Origin: Streptomyces sp. TRM68416
Lineage (GTDB): Bacteria > Actinomycetota > Actinomycetes > Streptomycetales > Streptomycetaceae
DNA length: 64,000 nt
Direction: 5' to 3'
NCBI RefSeq assembly: GCF_014596915.1
Contig: NZ_JACVWU010000010.1
Coordinates: 216,655 to 280,654, forward strand
Of this stretch, positions 1-9,672 are shown piece after piece. Numbering within the stretch: the stretch's first letter is position 1; the number at the start of each line of letters is the position of its first letter. The notes beneath the pieces are model-generated. The model did no database searches and was not told where the DNA came from. It saw nothing but the letters and a program-made list of their open reading frames with translations. A program made the translations under genes and the position numbers.

Positions 1-533
1 TCGGCCATCCCCGGGGAACCCTCCACGATGTGCTGCCCGAACCCCCCTCGCGGCTCGACCTGCTGCGACTGCGGTCGGTCGTGAAGGGGGTCGCCGAAGT
101 GGCCGAAGTCCTCGAACGGCTGCACGGCAACGGGTTCTCGCACCGGGCGCTCCGGCCGACCGCGATCGTCATGCACCGGCCGCGCATGGTGCTGCGCGAC
201 TTGGGCCTCGCCACCGTGCCGCCACGCCAGGGCGAGAACGCCGGGCCCTATCAGGCCCCCGAGCAGCGGCACGGCTCCGCGGACCGCCCCGGACCCGCCA
301 CCGACGTCTACCAGGTGGGCGCTCTGCTGCATCGTTCGCTGACCGGCCGACCACCCGTTCCCGGACTGCCCGCCTACCGCGCTTCCGCCCCCGTTCCGGC
401 CGGTCTGGCCCACGCGGTCGCCGGTGCACTGCGGCAGGACCCGGCCGAGCGTCCAGGCGTCCGTGCCCTCCGCCTCGCCCTGCTCGCCGCTGTCCGCGAA
501 CTGTCGGTCGTCCCGGCACCGTCCCAGCGCTGA
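1..533 (+). CDS. Protein-kinase-like (probable pseudokinase) protein, 5'-truncated by window edge
   Basis: The frame is open from the first bases of the window and reads GTLHDVLPEPP before the first possible GTG at 30, so the gene begins upstream. The remainder is the C-lobe of a eukaryotic-like Ser/Thr kinase. The catalytic loop reads HRALRPTAIVM, where an active kinase has HRDLKPxNI: the catalytic Asp, the Lys and the Mg-binding Asn are all replaced. A DLG (DFG equivalent) and an APE (in YQAPEQ) are retained, and TDVYQVGALLHRSLTG matches the helix F region. I therefore read it as a pseudokinase, though the N-lobe lysine cannot be seen. The stop lies 9 bases before the helicase start, so the two are almost certainly co-transcribed. 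No transmembrane segment follows the kinase fold. Confidence 0.75.
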   Translation, partial: GHPRGTLHDVLPEPPSRLDLLRLRSVVKGVAEVAEVLERLHGNGFSHRALRPTAIVMHRPRMVLRDLGLATVPPRQGENAGPYQAPEQRHGSADRPGPATDVYQVGALLHRSLTGRPPVPGLPAYRASAPVPAGLAHAVAGALRQDPAERPGVRALRLALLAAVRELSVVPAPSQR

Positions 534-542
534 GGATCATCG

Positions 543-3500
543 ATGCCTGTCACCACCGTCGACCTGCGCGCTCCGCTGGTGCTCGTCCCGGGAATCGCGC
601 TGGACGAGCAGCTCCGCACCAAGATCGAGTCCAGCGCCGGGCTGCCGTCCGACGTCTCACAGATCGTCCACGATCTGAACCAGCTCAAGGGCGGCGCCGC
701 CGTACGCCTCGACCCTGGCAACAGCCGATTCAAACCGTCCTTGCTGGTGCACACCCATACCTACCGGCTGCGCCTGGAGACGACGAATCGAGGCACGGGC
801 TACTTCGTCAAGCACATCGACCCGCTGCGCTTCGCCGACCGCGCGCGCCTCGCTCGGTCCTGTCTCCTTCTGCGCCCACCCGCCTGGCGGATGGTGCTCG
901 AACTGAGGGCGGTGCCCGAGGGCTCGGACGCCCAGTGGCAGAGCATCGAACAGGCCTGGGAGAGCCTCGGTCAAGCGCAGACGCAGCAGCGAGGGACCCC
1001 CTCCGTCAGCGAAGCGCAATCGGAGTTCCTCGACACCGTGGACCGGCTGATCGACGCGACCGAGGAGATCACCACCAGGGAGGACCGCAGTGCCGCGCCC
1101 TTCCCCTATCAGCGCCTGACGGCCACCGGCGGCAAGCGCCGGAGCAGCACTCCGCAGGCCGCGTACGAATTCCAGGTCGTCGGCCCCGAGTTGCCGCCGA
1201 TGGGTGCCTTCGTCCGGATTCAGGGTGGCATGGAGACGCGCGGCAAGGTGAAGCGTGTCTCGGGGCAAGGCGTCACGGTGCACTTCGACGAACCCGTGTC
1301 GTGGGATCGGCTGCCCGCGCGCGGCGCCCTGGAACTCGTACCCGGCTCGGTGGTCTTCAACAAACAGCGGCAGGCGGTGGCGAGTCTGCGCGCGCAGGAC
1401 ACGCCGAGCCCGGGCCTGCTGTCGGCGCTGGTCGAGCATCGGGTGCGTACGATCCCGGCCACGGAGGTGCGGCCGCACGAGGAGCTCGATCCCGAACAAC
1501 TCGCCGCGTTCCGCAAGGCGTTGGCCACTGAGGATCTCCTTGTGGTGCTCGGGCCGCCCGGCACCGGCAAGACCCGGACCATCACCGAGATCGCCCACAC
1601 CACCGCGATCACGGCGGCCGCCAACGGCGGCCGGGTCCTCGTCACCTCCCACACCAATCGCGCCGTGGACAACGTGCTCGCCCGCCTGCCACGGGATCTC
1701 GTGGTGATTCGGGTCGGAGACGAGAGCAAGGTCCACGCCGACGTGAAGCCGCTGCTCCTGGAGGAACAGTCGGAGAACCTCAGCGAGGGAATCCGACACA
1801 CCATGGTCGCGCGCGAGCAGGCCTACCGGGACGCCGCGGCCGCCGCACCGTGGACGGCGGAACTCGCCGCCCTGCTCGGCCAGGTCGACGACCTCGTCCA
1901 GAGCGAGAAGGCCGCGGCCCTGCGCCTCGAAAACGCGATCCGAGCGGCCGGCGCGGCGGCCCGGGAGTGGCTGGCGGAGCTTCGACGCGAGGAGAACGAG
2001 CGGGAGTCAGCGCGGCTGCGGCTCACCGAGCAGGCGGCTCAGCTCCAGTCGAAGGTGCAATCCGAACGGCAGCGTTCCCACGCTTGGTTGACCGGACGGA
2101 TGCACCGTTCCAGGGCCCGCCGCGGGGAAGAGGAACTCACCACGGTGCGGCACGAGATCCAGCGGCTTGAGGCACTGGGTCCCGAGCTGCGCCGCCAAGC
2201 GGAGGCGGCCGGCGCCGAGGTGGACCGCGCGGTCCGGGAGGACCCTGCCGTCAACGCGTCCCTGGCTGCCCGTCAGGCCGCGGAGGGGCAGCTCGGCAAG
2301 GCCCTTCAGTCCGCCTACGAGACCGCCGACATGGCTGTCAGCGCGCTCAGCGCGGTCCTGCCGGGTGTGTCCGGGCCCGCACGGCTGTCGGACCCGGCCG
2401 ATGCCACGCATGCCCTGCACGCTCTGCACCGGCAGTTGGAGGCATGGCTGCCGCTCGTCTCCGAACGCCAGAAGCTCACCCAGCAATGGCGGGCGGCCAT
2501 CGCCCAGGACCCGGGACAGCTGGTGCCCGAACTCGTCCGCTACGCCCAGGTGGTCGGTGCCACGTGCATCGGGGCCGCTTCCCGTGCCGAACTGTCCGAC
2601 GTCGACTTCGACTTGGGGATCCTCGACGAGGCCGGCCAGGTCGGCGTCCCGGACGCGTTGGTGCCGTTGACCCGGGTCCGCCGCGGTGTCCTCGTCGGCG
2701 ACGACCGGCAACTGCCGCCCTTCAGCGACTCCGAGGTGGCCGACTGGGCCCAGGGCCAGGGCGACCCTGAACTGCTCCGCCTGACGTCACAGAGCGCCTT
2801 GGAGCTGCTGCGGGCCGGGCTGCCCTCCTCCCACATCGTCCAGCTGGCCCGGCAGCGCCGGATGCCGGCCGAGATCGCCGACTTCATCTCGGCCTCCTTC
2901 TACCGGGGAGAACTGCTCACCGAGAAGGAGCACCGGCACACCGACCCGTTGTTCGCCAGCCCGATGGCCTTTGTCGACACCGCGGCGCTGCCCGGCGGCC
3001 AACGTCGCGAGACGGCCGGACGGCGGGCTGAGCGCCGAGGCCGCAAGGGCGTCCTCAACACGTGCGAGGCGCGCCTCCTGGCCCGCCTCGCCGCCTTCTA
3101 CCACCGGCGGGGTTCCGAGTGGGTGGTGATCGTCCCCTACCTCGCGCAGCGCCTGGAGGTCGTGCGGCACCTCACCCCCTTGATCGGCGACTCACAGCTC
3201 GCCGACGCCTCGGTCGGCAGCGTCGACTCCTACCAGGGCGGAGAGCGCGAGGTCGTCCTGTACGGCTTCACGCGCAGCAACCCCGAGGGCCGGATCGGCT
3301 TCCTCAAGGAGCTGCGGCGCGCCAACGTCGCCTTCACCCGCGCCAAGAGCCAGTTGGTGATGACGGGTGATCTGAGCACCCTGCTCCGCGCGGACGACCC
3401 CGGGTTCCGCGCTCTGGCCGACGATCTTCACCGGCATCTGCTCGACCGCGGCGACCTGGTGGACTACCAGGACGTCATGGCGGCGCTCGACGAAGCCGCC

Positions 3501-3551
3501 CCGAGCTCGGACGAAGATGCCGGCCTGCCCCCGACGGGAGGCCGACCGTGA
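543..3551 (+). CDS. UPF1-like superfamily 1 DNA/RNA helicase (AAA_11/AAA_12 type)
   Basis: A 1002-residue protein with an SF1B helicase core. Walker A GPPGTGKTRT lies near residue 337, Walker B LDEAGQ near 694, motif III VGDDRQLPPF near 717, motif V SVDSYQGGE near 892 and motif VI NVAFTRAK near 928. Residues 1-330 form an N-terminal region I do not recognise. About 430-590 is Glu/Arg/Ala rich and looks like a coiled-coil insertion between Walker A and Walker B, as in other AAA_11/12 proteins. It should translocate 5'-3' on single-stranded nucleic acid. Its start sits just after the pseudokinase gene, and its last bases overlap the next gene by GTGA. Tight coupling on both sides suggests one functional unit. 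The biological role is unknown; DNA repair, RNA turnover or phage defence are all possible. Confidence 0.85.
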   Translation: MPVTTVDLRAPLVLVPGIALDEQLRTKIESSAGLPSDVSQIVHDLNQLKGGAAVRLDPGNSRFKPSLLVHTHTYRLRLETTNRGTGYFVKHIDPLRFADRARLARSCLLLRPPAWRMVLELRAVPEGSDAQWQSIEQAWESLGQAQTQQRGTPSVSEAQSEFLDTVDRLIDATEEITTREDRSAAPFPYQRLTATGGKRRSSTPQAAYEFQVVGPELPPMGAFVRIQGGMETRGKVKRVSGQGVTVHFDEPVSWDRLPARGALELVPGSVVFNKQRQAVASLRAQDTPSPGLLSALVEHRVRTIPATEVRPHEELDPEQLAAFRKALATEDLLVVLGPPGTGKTRTITEIAHTTAITAAANGGRVLVTSHTNRAVDNVLARLPRDLVVIRVGDESKVHADVKPLLLEEQSENLSEGIRHTMVAREQAYRDAAAAAPWTAELAALLGQVDDLVQSEKAAALRLENAIRAAGAAAREWLAELRREENERESARLRLTEQAAQLQSKVQSERQRSHAWLTGRMHRSRARRGEEELTTVRHEIQRLEALGPELRRQAEAAGAEVDRAVREDPAVNASLAARQAAEGQLGKALQSAYETADMAVSALSAVLPGVSGPARLSDPADATHALHALHRQLEAWLPLVSERQKLTQQWRAAIAQDPGQLVPELVRYAQVVGATCIGAASRAELSDVDFDLGILDEAGQVGVPDALVPLTRVRRGVLVGDDRQLPPFSDSEVADWAQGQGDPELLRLTSQSALELLRAGLPSSHIVQLARQRRMPAEIADFISASFYRGELLTEKEHRHTDPLFASPMAFVDTAALPGGQRRETAGRRAERRGRKGVLNTCEARLLARLAAFYHRRGSEWVVIVPYLAQRLEVVRHLTPLIGDSQLADASVGSVDSYQGGEREVVLYGFTRSNPEGRIGFLKELRRANVAFTRAKSQLVMTGDLSTLLRADDPGFRALADDLHRHLLDRGDLVDYQDVMAALDEAAPSSDEDAGLPPTGGRP

Positions 3552-4762
3552 CAACAGCACCCCGCCTGATGCCGTTCCCCGAGGAACGGGTCCTGGAGGA
3601 CGCCGCCTTCGGCCAGGGCATCGTGCCCACCCGGCTCCATGCCCTGCTCCTGCCCGTGTGGCAGGTGGAGATCCGCGCCGACATCACCGAGGGCGAGGAC
3701 TTCTTCCTCATCGACCGTTTCCTGGGCCGCGGTCTGCGCCACGGCGCCTTGCACACCGTCGACGAACTCGCCACGTTCTTCGCCCTGGACCGTGCCCTGG
3801 TCGCTCAGGCCGTTCGCGTCCTGATGGCGATCGGCCATCTGCAGGAGTCCGCGGGGCGTCTCTCTCTGACGCCCCTGGGGGAGCGCTCGGTGGACGACGA
3901 CATCCGCTACGTGATCACCCGCCAGGATCGCCGCAAGCTGTACTTCGAGGCCCTGAGCTGCACCCCGCTGACCCGGGTCCACTACGACGAAGAGGTCGTG
4001 ACCCTGCTGTCCGGCGACGAACTGGACAGGGCACTGCGGATCGACCGATACCCACGCTTCACCCCGATCATCGCGGACTCCGGCTTCGACCGCGCGACCC
4101 TCGACCGCCTCACGAGCCGCACCGACCGGGCCCGGTTCAATCTGCCCGTCGCCCTCAACTCCGTGGAGAGCCTCAACGAAGAGCTCGTCTTCCTGCCCGT
4201 CTATCTGGTACGCGGCCGAACGGGGCTCCTGGTCTACGGCCAGGCAGGCGCGGGCACGGCACACGACCCGGAGCTCAGCGAGCTCTGCACCCGTACGCCA
4301 GGCTTGATCAGCACCCTCGACGACGAGATCACGGCCGAGGAGGCGGACGAGCGCGTCGTGCGGGCCGCCCGGAAGTGGCTCCGCGAGCAGGGCCTCGACT
4401 CGGTCGCTCCGGAGCAGGACGACGACGGCACCTGGTCGGTTTCCCTGCCCGCCACGGCCTTCGGCGAGAACGGTCTCCCGGTGTCCCGCGTAGGCACCTA
4501 CCGCATGGCGGGCAGCGGCTTCTTCCGCTTGTGGTGCCCGGACGACAACCTGCGCAAGTACGCCCTGCTGGACCGCCTGGACCAGCGCCTCGGCTCTCGA
4601 CGGCACGTCACGCGACAGGAGGCGGAGGACCACATCGCTCGCCTGGCCCGTCAACTGCGCCTGGAGGTCCCCGCCCTGTCCCGGCTCCGCGGCGGCGCCG
4701 AAAAGACCGGCCGCAGCGGCCTCGAGGCCCACTTGGCCCGACTGGAGAACGCACAACAGTGA
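3548..4762 (+). CDS. Unknown protein with winged-helix-like segment, third gene of the kinase-helicase set
   Basis: A 404-residue protein starting at a GTG that overlaps the helicase stop by 4 bases, so translation is likely coupled. I do not recognise a named family. Residues about 70-115 (DELATFFALDRALVAQAVRVL, then a short hairpin ending LTPLGERSV) have the spacing of a winged helix-turn-helix. The following DDIRYVITRQDRRKLYFEAL resembles the ISP-type linker seen after such folds. The C-terminal third is charged and ends in an Arg-rich stretch. No signal peptide or membrane segment is visible. The conserved overlap with the helicase suggests a partner or adaptor rather than an independent regulator. 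Confidence 0.65.
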   Translation: MTTAPRLMPFPEERVLEDAAFGQGIVPTRLHALLLPVWQVEIRADITEGEDFFLIDRFLGRGLRHGALHTVDELATFFALDRALVAQAVRVLMAIGHLQESAGRLSLTPLGERSVDDDIRYVITRQDRRKLYFEALSCTPLTRVHYDEEVVTLLSGDELDRALRIDRYPRFTPIIADSGFDRATLDRLTSRTDRARFNLPVALNSVESLNEELVFLPVYLVRGRTGLLVYGQAGAGTAHDPELSELCTRTPGLISTLDDEITAEEADERVVRAARKWLREQGLDSVAPEQDDDGTWSVSLPATAFGENGLPVSRVGTYRMAGSGFFRLWCPDDNLRKYALLDRLDQRLGSRRHVTRQEAEDHIARLARQLRLEVPALSRLRGGAEKTGRSGLEAHLARLENAQQ

Positions 4763-4787
4763 TCACCGCTCATGGGGGAAGAACACG

Positions 4788-5192
4788 ATGAACACCGCAC
4801 TGCTGTCACCGGCCGGATGGCTCGTGCTGGCGCTGCCCTGGCCGGCCGAGACACGCGACGGATGGGGAGAGTGCGCAGCCGTCATCGCTCCGTCGATGAT
4901 TCCCCGCTCCCTCGTCAGCCAGGAGGCCACCACCGTGCTCGATCTCGCCACCGCCCTGGCCGGCGATACGGACGAGGGCCTACGCCACCCGGGGCATCGG
5001 CAGGCGAGGGGCGCTCAGTACCGCATGAACAGCGCGCACGGTTAGGGCCTCATCCTGGACGGACAGTACGGGCCGGGCTCCGACGCGGCCTGCCGCAGCT
5101 TCCAGCTGAGCAGGGGCCTGACGCTGGACACCGTCGCGTCGGCTCCGGGGGACTGGGCAGATTCCGTAATGGGCGGTACATTCGATCCCTGA
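4788..5192 (+). pseudogene. Peptidoglycan-binding protein remnant interrupted by an amber codon
   Basis: An ATG at 4788, preceded by GGGGGAAG, opens an 85-codon frame that stops at TAG (5043-5045). The same frame then continues to a TGA at 5190-5192. Across the stop it reads QYRMNSAHG, amber, LILDGQYGPGSDAACRSFQ (after one Gly), which is the pattern of a PG_binding_1 domain. In that pattern a tyrosine is expected exactly where the TAG lies (TAC to TAG is one change). I therefore call it a pseudogene. The N-terminal half is not recognisable and the C-terminus is short, so further decay is likely. It follows the helicase set directly but has no obvious link to it. Confidence 0.6.
5165..5181 (-). 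promoter_or_regulatory. Candidate RpiR operator, copy upstream of the regulator gene
   Basis: Read on the minus strand this is ATGTACCGCCCATTACG. It matches ATGTAAGTCCCATTACG at 11665-11681 in 14 of 17 positions with identical spacing. It lies about 100 bases before the RpiR start, inside the dead peptidoglycan-binding gene. A regulator site shared by an RpiR gene and the transporter it sits near is the simplest reading; binding is inferred. Confidence 0.4.
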
Positions 5193-5283
5193 AACTCGCT
5201 GATCTGAAACGTGGCAAGCCGGAGGACGCGGCCTCGACGGCTGCCGTGCTCCTCGGTGGTCCCACGCCGCAGAAGGGAACGCC

Positions 5284-6162
5284 ATGAGCCCCACGCTGGC
5301 CGACGAGATCCGCAGTCGGCTCGGACAGCTGAGTCCCGCGGAGCGCAAGGTCGCGCGGGTGCTGCTGGCGGGGTATCCGGCCGCGGTCTTCGAGACGGTC
5401 GCCACGATCGCGGAGCGGGCGGGCGTGTCGGCACCCACGGTGCTGCGGTGCGCCTCCCGGCTGGGCTACCGGGGCTTCCCCGACCTCCAGGCCGCTCTCC
5501 GCTCCGAACTCGACGCGCGCAACGCCTCGCCGATCACGCTCTACACGGCCGCGGAGACGTCGAAGCACGATCGGACGGAGGCTCCGCAGGACGCCGCCGC
5601 CACCCAGCTCGGCGCGCGCTCCTCACTCGTGCGGCAGGCCGTCGCCCAGACCTTCAACGAGGTGTCCGCCCACGAGTTCGAGGACGCCGTCGGCCTCCTC
5701 TCCGACCCGCGCCGTCGCGTGCACGTGGCGGGCGGACGCTTCACGCACCTGATGGCCGAGTACCTGGGCCTGCACCTGATGCAGTTCCGCGACCAGGTGG
5801 GCTTCCTGCCGCACAAGGACGTGGAGCGGACCTCCTTCCTCACGCAGCTCACCCGACGCGACGTCACCGTCCTCTTCGACTACCGGCGTTACGAGGCCGA
5901 CAAGACGCTGATCGCCGAACTGGCCCGAGAGCGGGGCGGCAAGGTCATCGTGTTCACCGACCCGTGGCTCTCCCCCGCCGCCGCCCACGCGGACGTCGTG
6001 CTCATCACCCAGGTCTCCTCGGACTCCCCCTACGACAGCCTGGTACCGGCCCTGGCGGTCGTCGAGGCCCTCGTCGCCGCCGTCCTCGACCGGATCGGCG
6101 GCAGCGGCCACGAACGCATGAAGGAAGCGGAGCGGGTCGCCCGGCGCACCGGCCTGCTCTGA
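5284..6162 (+). CDS. MurR/RpiR family transcriptional regulator
   Basis: A 292-residue protein. Residues 1-80 are the RpiR-type helix-turn-helix (LSPAERKVARVLL, then TIAERAGVSAPTVLRCASRLGYRGF). Residues about 125-260 form a SIS domain (VHVAGGRFTHLMAEYLGLHL; VTVLFDYRRYEADKTL). SIS domains of this family sense phosphosugars or related effectors. The start ATG at 5284 follows AAGGGAACGCC, an adequate ribosome site. The gene converges on the cyanophycinase gene and is the only regulator in this locus. A 17-bp motif upstream recurs in the divergent promoter at 11.67 kb, suggesting autoregulation and control of the transporter/peptidase genes. Confidence 0.88.
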   Translation: MSPTLADEIRSRLGQLSPAERKVARVLLAGYPAAVFETVATIAERAGVSAPTVLRCASRLGYRGFPDLQAALRSELDARNASPITLYTAAETSKHDRTEAPQDAAATQLGARSSLVRQAVAQTFNEVSAHEFEDAVGLLSDPRRRVHVAGGRFTHLMAEYLGLHLMQFRDQVGFLPHKDVERTSFLTQLTRRDVTVLFDYRRYEADKTLIAELARERGGKVIVFTDPWLSPAAAHADVVLITQVSSDSPYDSLVPALAVVEALVAAVLDRIGGSGHERMKEAERVARRTGLL

Positions 6163-6163
6163 G

Positions 6164-6229
6164 CGGACCGCGCGTCGCGGTCCGTTCGACGACGCGAAAG
6201 GAGCCGGCCCCCGTCCGGAGGCCGGCTCC
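6164..6229. terminator. Tandem hairpins between convergent genes
   Basis: Two perfect inverted repeats lie between the RpiR and cyanophycinase stops. The first is CGGACCGCG, loop CGT, CGCGGTCCG (6164-6184). The second is GGAGCCGGCC, a 10-base loop, GGCCGGCTCC (6200-6229). There is no U tract, as is usual in Streptomyces. It probably acts in both directions. Confidence 0.7.
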
Positions 6230-6241
6230 GTGTCGTGCCGG

Positions 6242-7531
6242 TCAGCGCGGCGCGATGTCGATGCGCAGGGAGAGAAGCGTGCGGGCGTCCGTGCCGTCGC
6301 CGGTGAAGGCGGCGAAGCCGCGCGCCTTGGTGAACGTCACCGTGAACCGCGGCCCGCTCTCGAACGTGGTCGCGGTCGCCCTGTTCTGCGCCCGCGTCGA
6401 GGCGAGCGCCCGCGCGGTGGTGCGGAAGCCGTACGGCACGCCGTGGGGGTTGGCCGCGGAGGAGAAGACGTCGGTGTTGGCGGGCACGGGCGCCGTTCCG
6501 ACGGAGTTCAGGGGCTGCTTGGACGGGTGGACGCGCGGCGTCCAGGTGCGCGCGTCGTACTGGTCCCCGTCCGTGAGGTAGCTGTAACGGGCCCGGCGCA
6601 GGGACCAGCCGTCCTCGGATTCGTGGGCGCGGGCGTCGCGCAGGTCCAGGACGGCGACGCCGTTCGGACCGAGGACGCTGAGGTGCTCGCGGGCGCTGCC
6701 CGGCCGGTCGACGACGAGGGCGGTGTTCTCCTCCAGGCCGTAGACGCGGTCGTGGCCGGTGTCGGAGGCGAGGCGGAGCGCGCGGCCCTCGCGACCGTAG
6801 GCGCCGGTGTGGGTGTCGACGAGCCCTGAGCGGAGGAAGCCGAAGCCGCCCTCGGGGAGGTGGCCGAGGCGGGTCGCGTCGTCGAAGTAGCCGGGAGCGC
6901 TGCCGTCCCTGAGCCCCTCGTACGACTCTCCGCCGGTGACCATGTTGGGGCCCGAGGCGATCTGGGCGCCCGCGGAGGACCCGGCGACGACGGCGCCCCG
7001 GGCGAGCTTGGCGCGGATGGCGGCCAGGACCTTGGAGTCCCGGTGCGCGTCGCCGCGCAGCAGGGTGGTGACGTAGCGGTACTGGTCGCCGCCGCCGAAG
7101 AAGAAGCCGGTCATGGAGTTGACCTGTGCGACGACGGCGTCCGAGTCGGCGTTGGCGACGTGGTCGATGTCCAGGGGGATCCACTGGGCGTCGGCGGCGC
7201 CGTGCCGTTTGAAGACCTCGGCGTAGTACGCGCCGTTGCAGGCGGAGTTGCTGCACCGCTCGGGGTCGCCGGCGTGGGGGTCCTGCCGCTCGGGTACGGA
7301 GGCGGCCGTGATGATCCCGATGCGGGCGCCGGGGCCGCCGGCCCGCTTGATGATCTCGCCGTAGACCTGGGTGTTGCTCTCCTTGAGGGCTCCGCCGATC
7401 AGGACGAGGGACCCCGCCTGGGTCCGGGCCCGCGGGGCGTCGGCCAGGGCGGAGGAGGAGACCGAGAGGAGGGAGACGGCGAGGGCGCCGGCGAGGACGG
7501 TGCGGCGTGCGGGTGCGGAAGGGACGCGCAT
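6242..7531 (-). CDS. Secreted cyanophycinase-like peptidase (family S51)
   Basis: I place the start at the ATG at 7531, preceded by GGAGG four bases away, because the protein then begins MRVPSAPARRTVLAGALAVS, a clear Tat/Sec-like signal ending near SALADA. The 429-residue product has S51 features. These are LVLIGGALKE at the start of the mature chain, the nucleophile motif GSSAGA near residue 186, and VYGLEENTALVV followed by a C-terminal beta-rich domain. Cyanophycinases hydrolyse beta-Asp-Arg polymer to dipeptides; related S51 enzymes act on other beta-aspartyl or Asp peptides. Being exported, it probably attacks extracellular material. The M20 peptidase and amino-acid importer lie upstream on the same strand, 162 bases away. 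Confidence 0.82.
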   Translation of the reverse strand: MRVPSAPARRTVLAGALAVSLLSVSSSALADAPRARTQAGSLVLIGGALKESNTQVYGEIIKRAGGPGARIGIITAASVPERQDPHAGDPERCSNSACNGAYYAEVFKRHGAADAQWIPLDIDHVANADSDAVVAQVNSMTGFFFGGGDQYRYVTTLLRGDAHRDSKVLAAIRAKLARGAVVAGSSAGAQIASGPNMVTGGESYEGLRDGSAPGYFDDATRLGHLPEGGFGFLRSGLVDTHTGAYGREGRALRLASDTGHDRVYGLEENTALVVDRPGSAREHLSVLGPNGVAVLDLRDARAHESEDGWSLRRARYSYLTDGDQYDARTWTPRVHPSKQPLNSVGTAPVPANTDVFSSAANPHGVPYGFRTTARALASTRAQNRATATTFESGPRFTVTFTKARGFAAFTGDGTDARTLLSLRIDIAPR

Positions 7532-7693
7532 GGTGCCTCCGTTGAGGGTCGGATGGGTCGCGGGACGGTGCGAGGGGCGGGGCGCGTGGCCGGGGCCCGG
7601 GGCGGGCGCCTCCCCGGCGTACCCGGGGCGGAGGGGAGCGGGGCTTGCCTCCGCCGCGCGTCGGGGTCGGCGTCGAGGTGGCACCGGCGTCGT

Positions 7694-8907
7694 TCAGGTG
7701 GTGCCGGCCGTGCCCAGGGAGGCGATCAGATCGGCGAGGAGGGCGATGCGCTGCGGGACGCTGGTGACGTCGAGCCACTCCTGGGGCGTGTGGTCGGCGC
7801 CGCCGACCGGGCCCAGGCCGTCGAGAACGGGGATGCCCGCGCCGGCGATGAAGTTGGCGTCCCCCACGCCGCCGGTGGCGGCGGCGCCCAGCTCGATGCC
7901 GGCCGCCCGGGCGGCGGCGCGCGCGTGGTCGAACATCCGCCGGGAGGCGGGGGTGTCCTCCATCGGGGGGCACAGGTCGAGTTGCTCGACCTCCACCGTG
8001 ACCCCGGGGACGCCCGGCTGGTCGGCGGCCTCCCGGATGGCCCGCGTGACGCGCTGGATGTCGGCCGTCGTGGCGGCGCGCACCTCGATGCGCAGTTCCG
8101 CACGGGGGCAGACGATGTTGGCGCGGGTCCCGGCCCGGACGACGCCGACATTGACCGTCACGTCGTCCCAGTGGCCGTTGAGGGCCTGGAGGGCGACGGT
8201 GAGGTGGGCGGCGGCGAGGGCGGCGTTGGCGCCGCGCTCGGGCTCGATGCCGGCGTGTGCGGCCCGGCCGGTGACGGTGAGGCGGAAGTCGGCGACGCCC
8301 TTGCGGGCGATGACGAGGTCACCGTTCTCCCGGGCGCATTCGAGGCCGAGCCCGAAGTGCACGCCGGCGGCCGTCGCCTCGATCAGCGGCCGGCTGGCGG
8401 GCGAACCGATCTCCTCGTCGGGGGTGGCGAGCAGGACCAGCTCGTCGTACGCGTCGGCGCCCAGGTCGCAGAGGATCTCCAGGGCCGTGAGTCCGGCGAG
8501 CAGGCCGCCCTTGTCGTCGCTGACGCCGGGGCCGTACGCCGTGGAACCGTCGATCCGGAAGGGGCGGGCGGCCGCGGTGCCGTTGTCGAAGACGGTGTCC
8601 ATGTGGCCGGCGAGGAGGATCCTGCGGCCGCCCTCCGACTCGGGCAGCGTGCCGCGTCGGCGGCCGACGAGGGCGTCGCCGGTCCGGTGTCCGTCGGGGG
8701 GCGACGGCAAGCGAACGCGTTCCACGGTGAATCCGATCCGTTCGAGCCTGCGCTCGATCCAGTCGGCGACCTCGTTGACACCTTCGGCGCTGTAGGAGCC
8801 GGAGTCGACGGAGACGAGCTCCTCCAGGTCGTGCAGGTAGTCGGCGCCGCGGGCGCGGGCCAGGTCCAGGAGGTCGTCGAGCCTCTCCTGGCGGCGGGTC
8901 GGGGCGC

Positions 8908-8911
<4 letters not shown>
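7694..8911 (-). CDS. M20 family metallopeptidase (CPG2/ArgE-like)
   Basis: A 405-residue cytoplasmic protein with the M20 metal and catalytic motifs. AGHMDTVF lies near residue 104, GPGVSDDKGG gives the bridging Asp near 130, and TPDEEIGS holds the base and metal Glu near 164. A dimerisation-domain GRAAHAGIEPERGANA segment and a late metal-binding histidine (GGADHTPQEW) follow. The family removes C-terminal Glu, or deacylates or cleaves short peptides. The start is a GTG overlapping the stop of the ABC ATPase gene by four bases (GTGA). Coupling to an amino-acid or dipeptide importer and to a secreted S51 enzyme suggests that it splits imported dipeptides. Confidence 0.85.

Positions 8912-9668
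<757 letters not shown>

Positions 9669-9672
<4 letters not shown>

Noticed and set aside
1..5283. Prophage or integrative element carrying the kinase-helicase set
   Set aside because: No integrase, tRNA target, direct-repeat ends or phage genes are visible inside the window.
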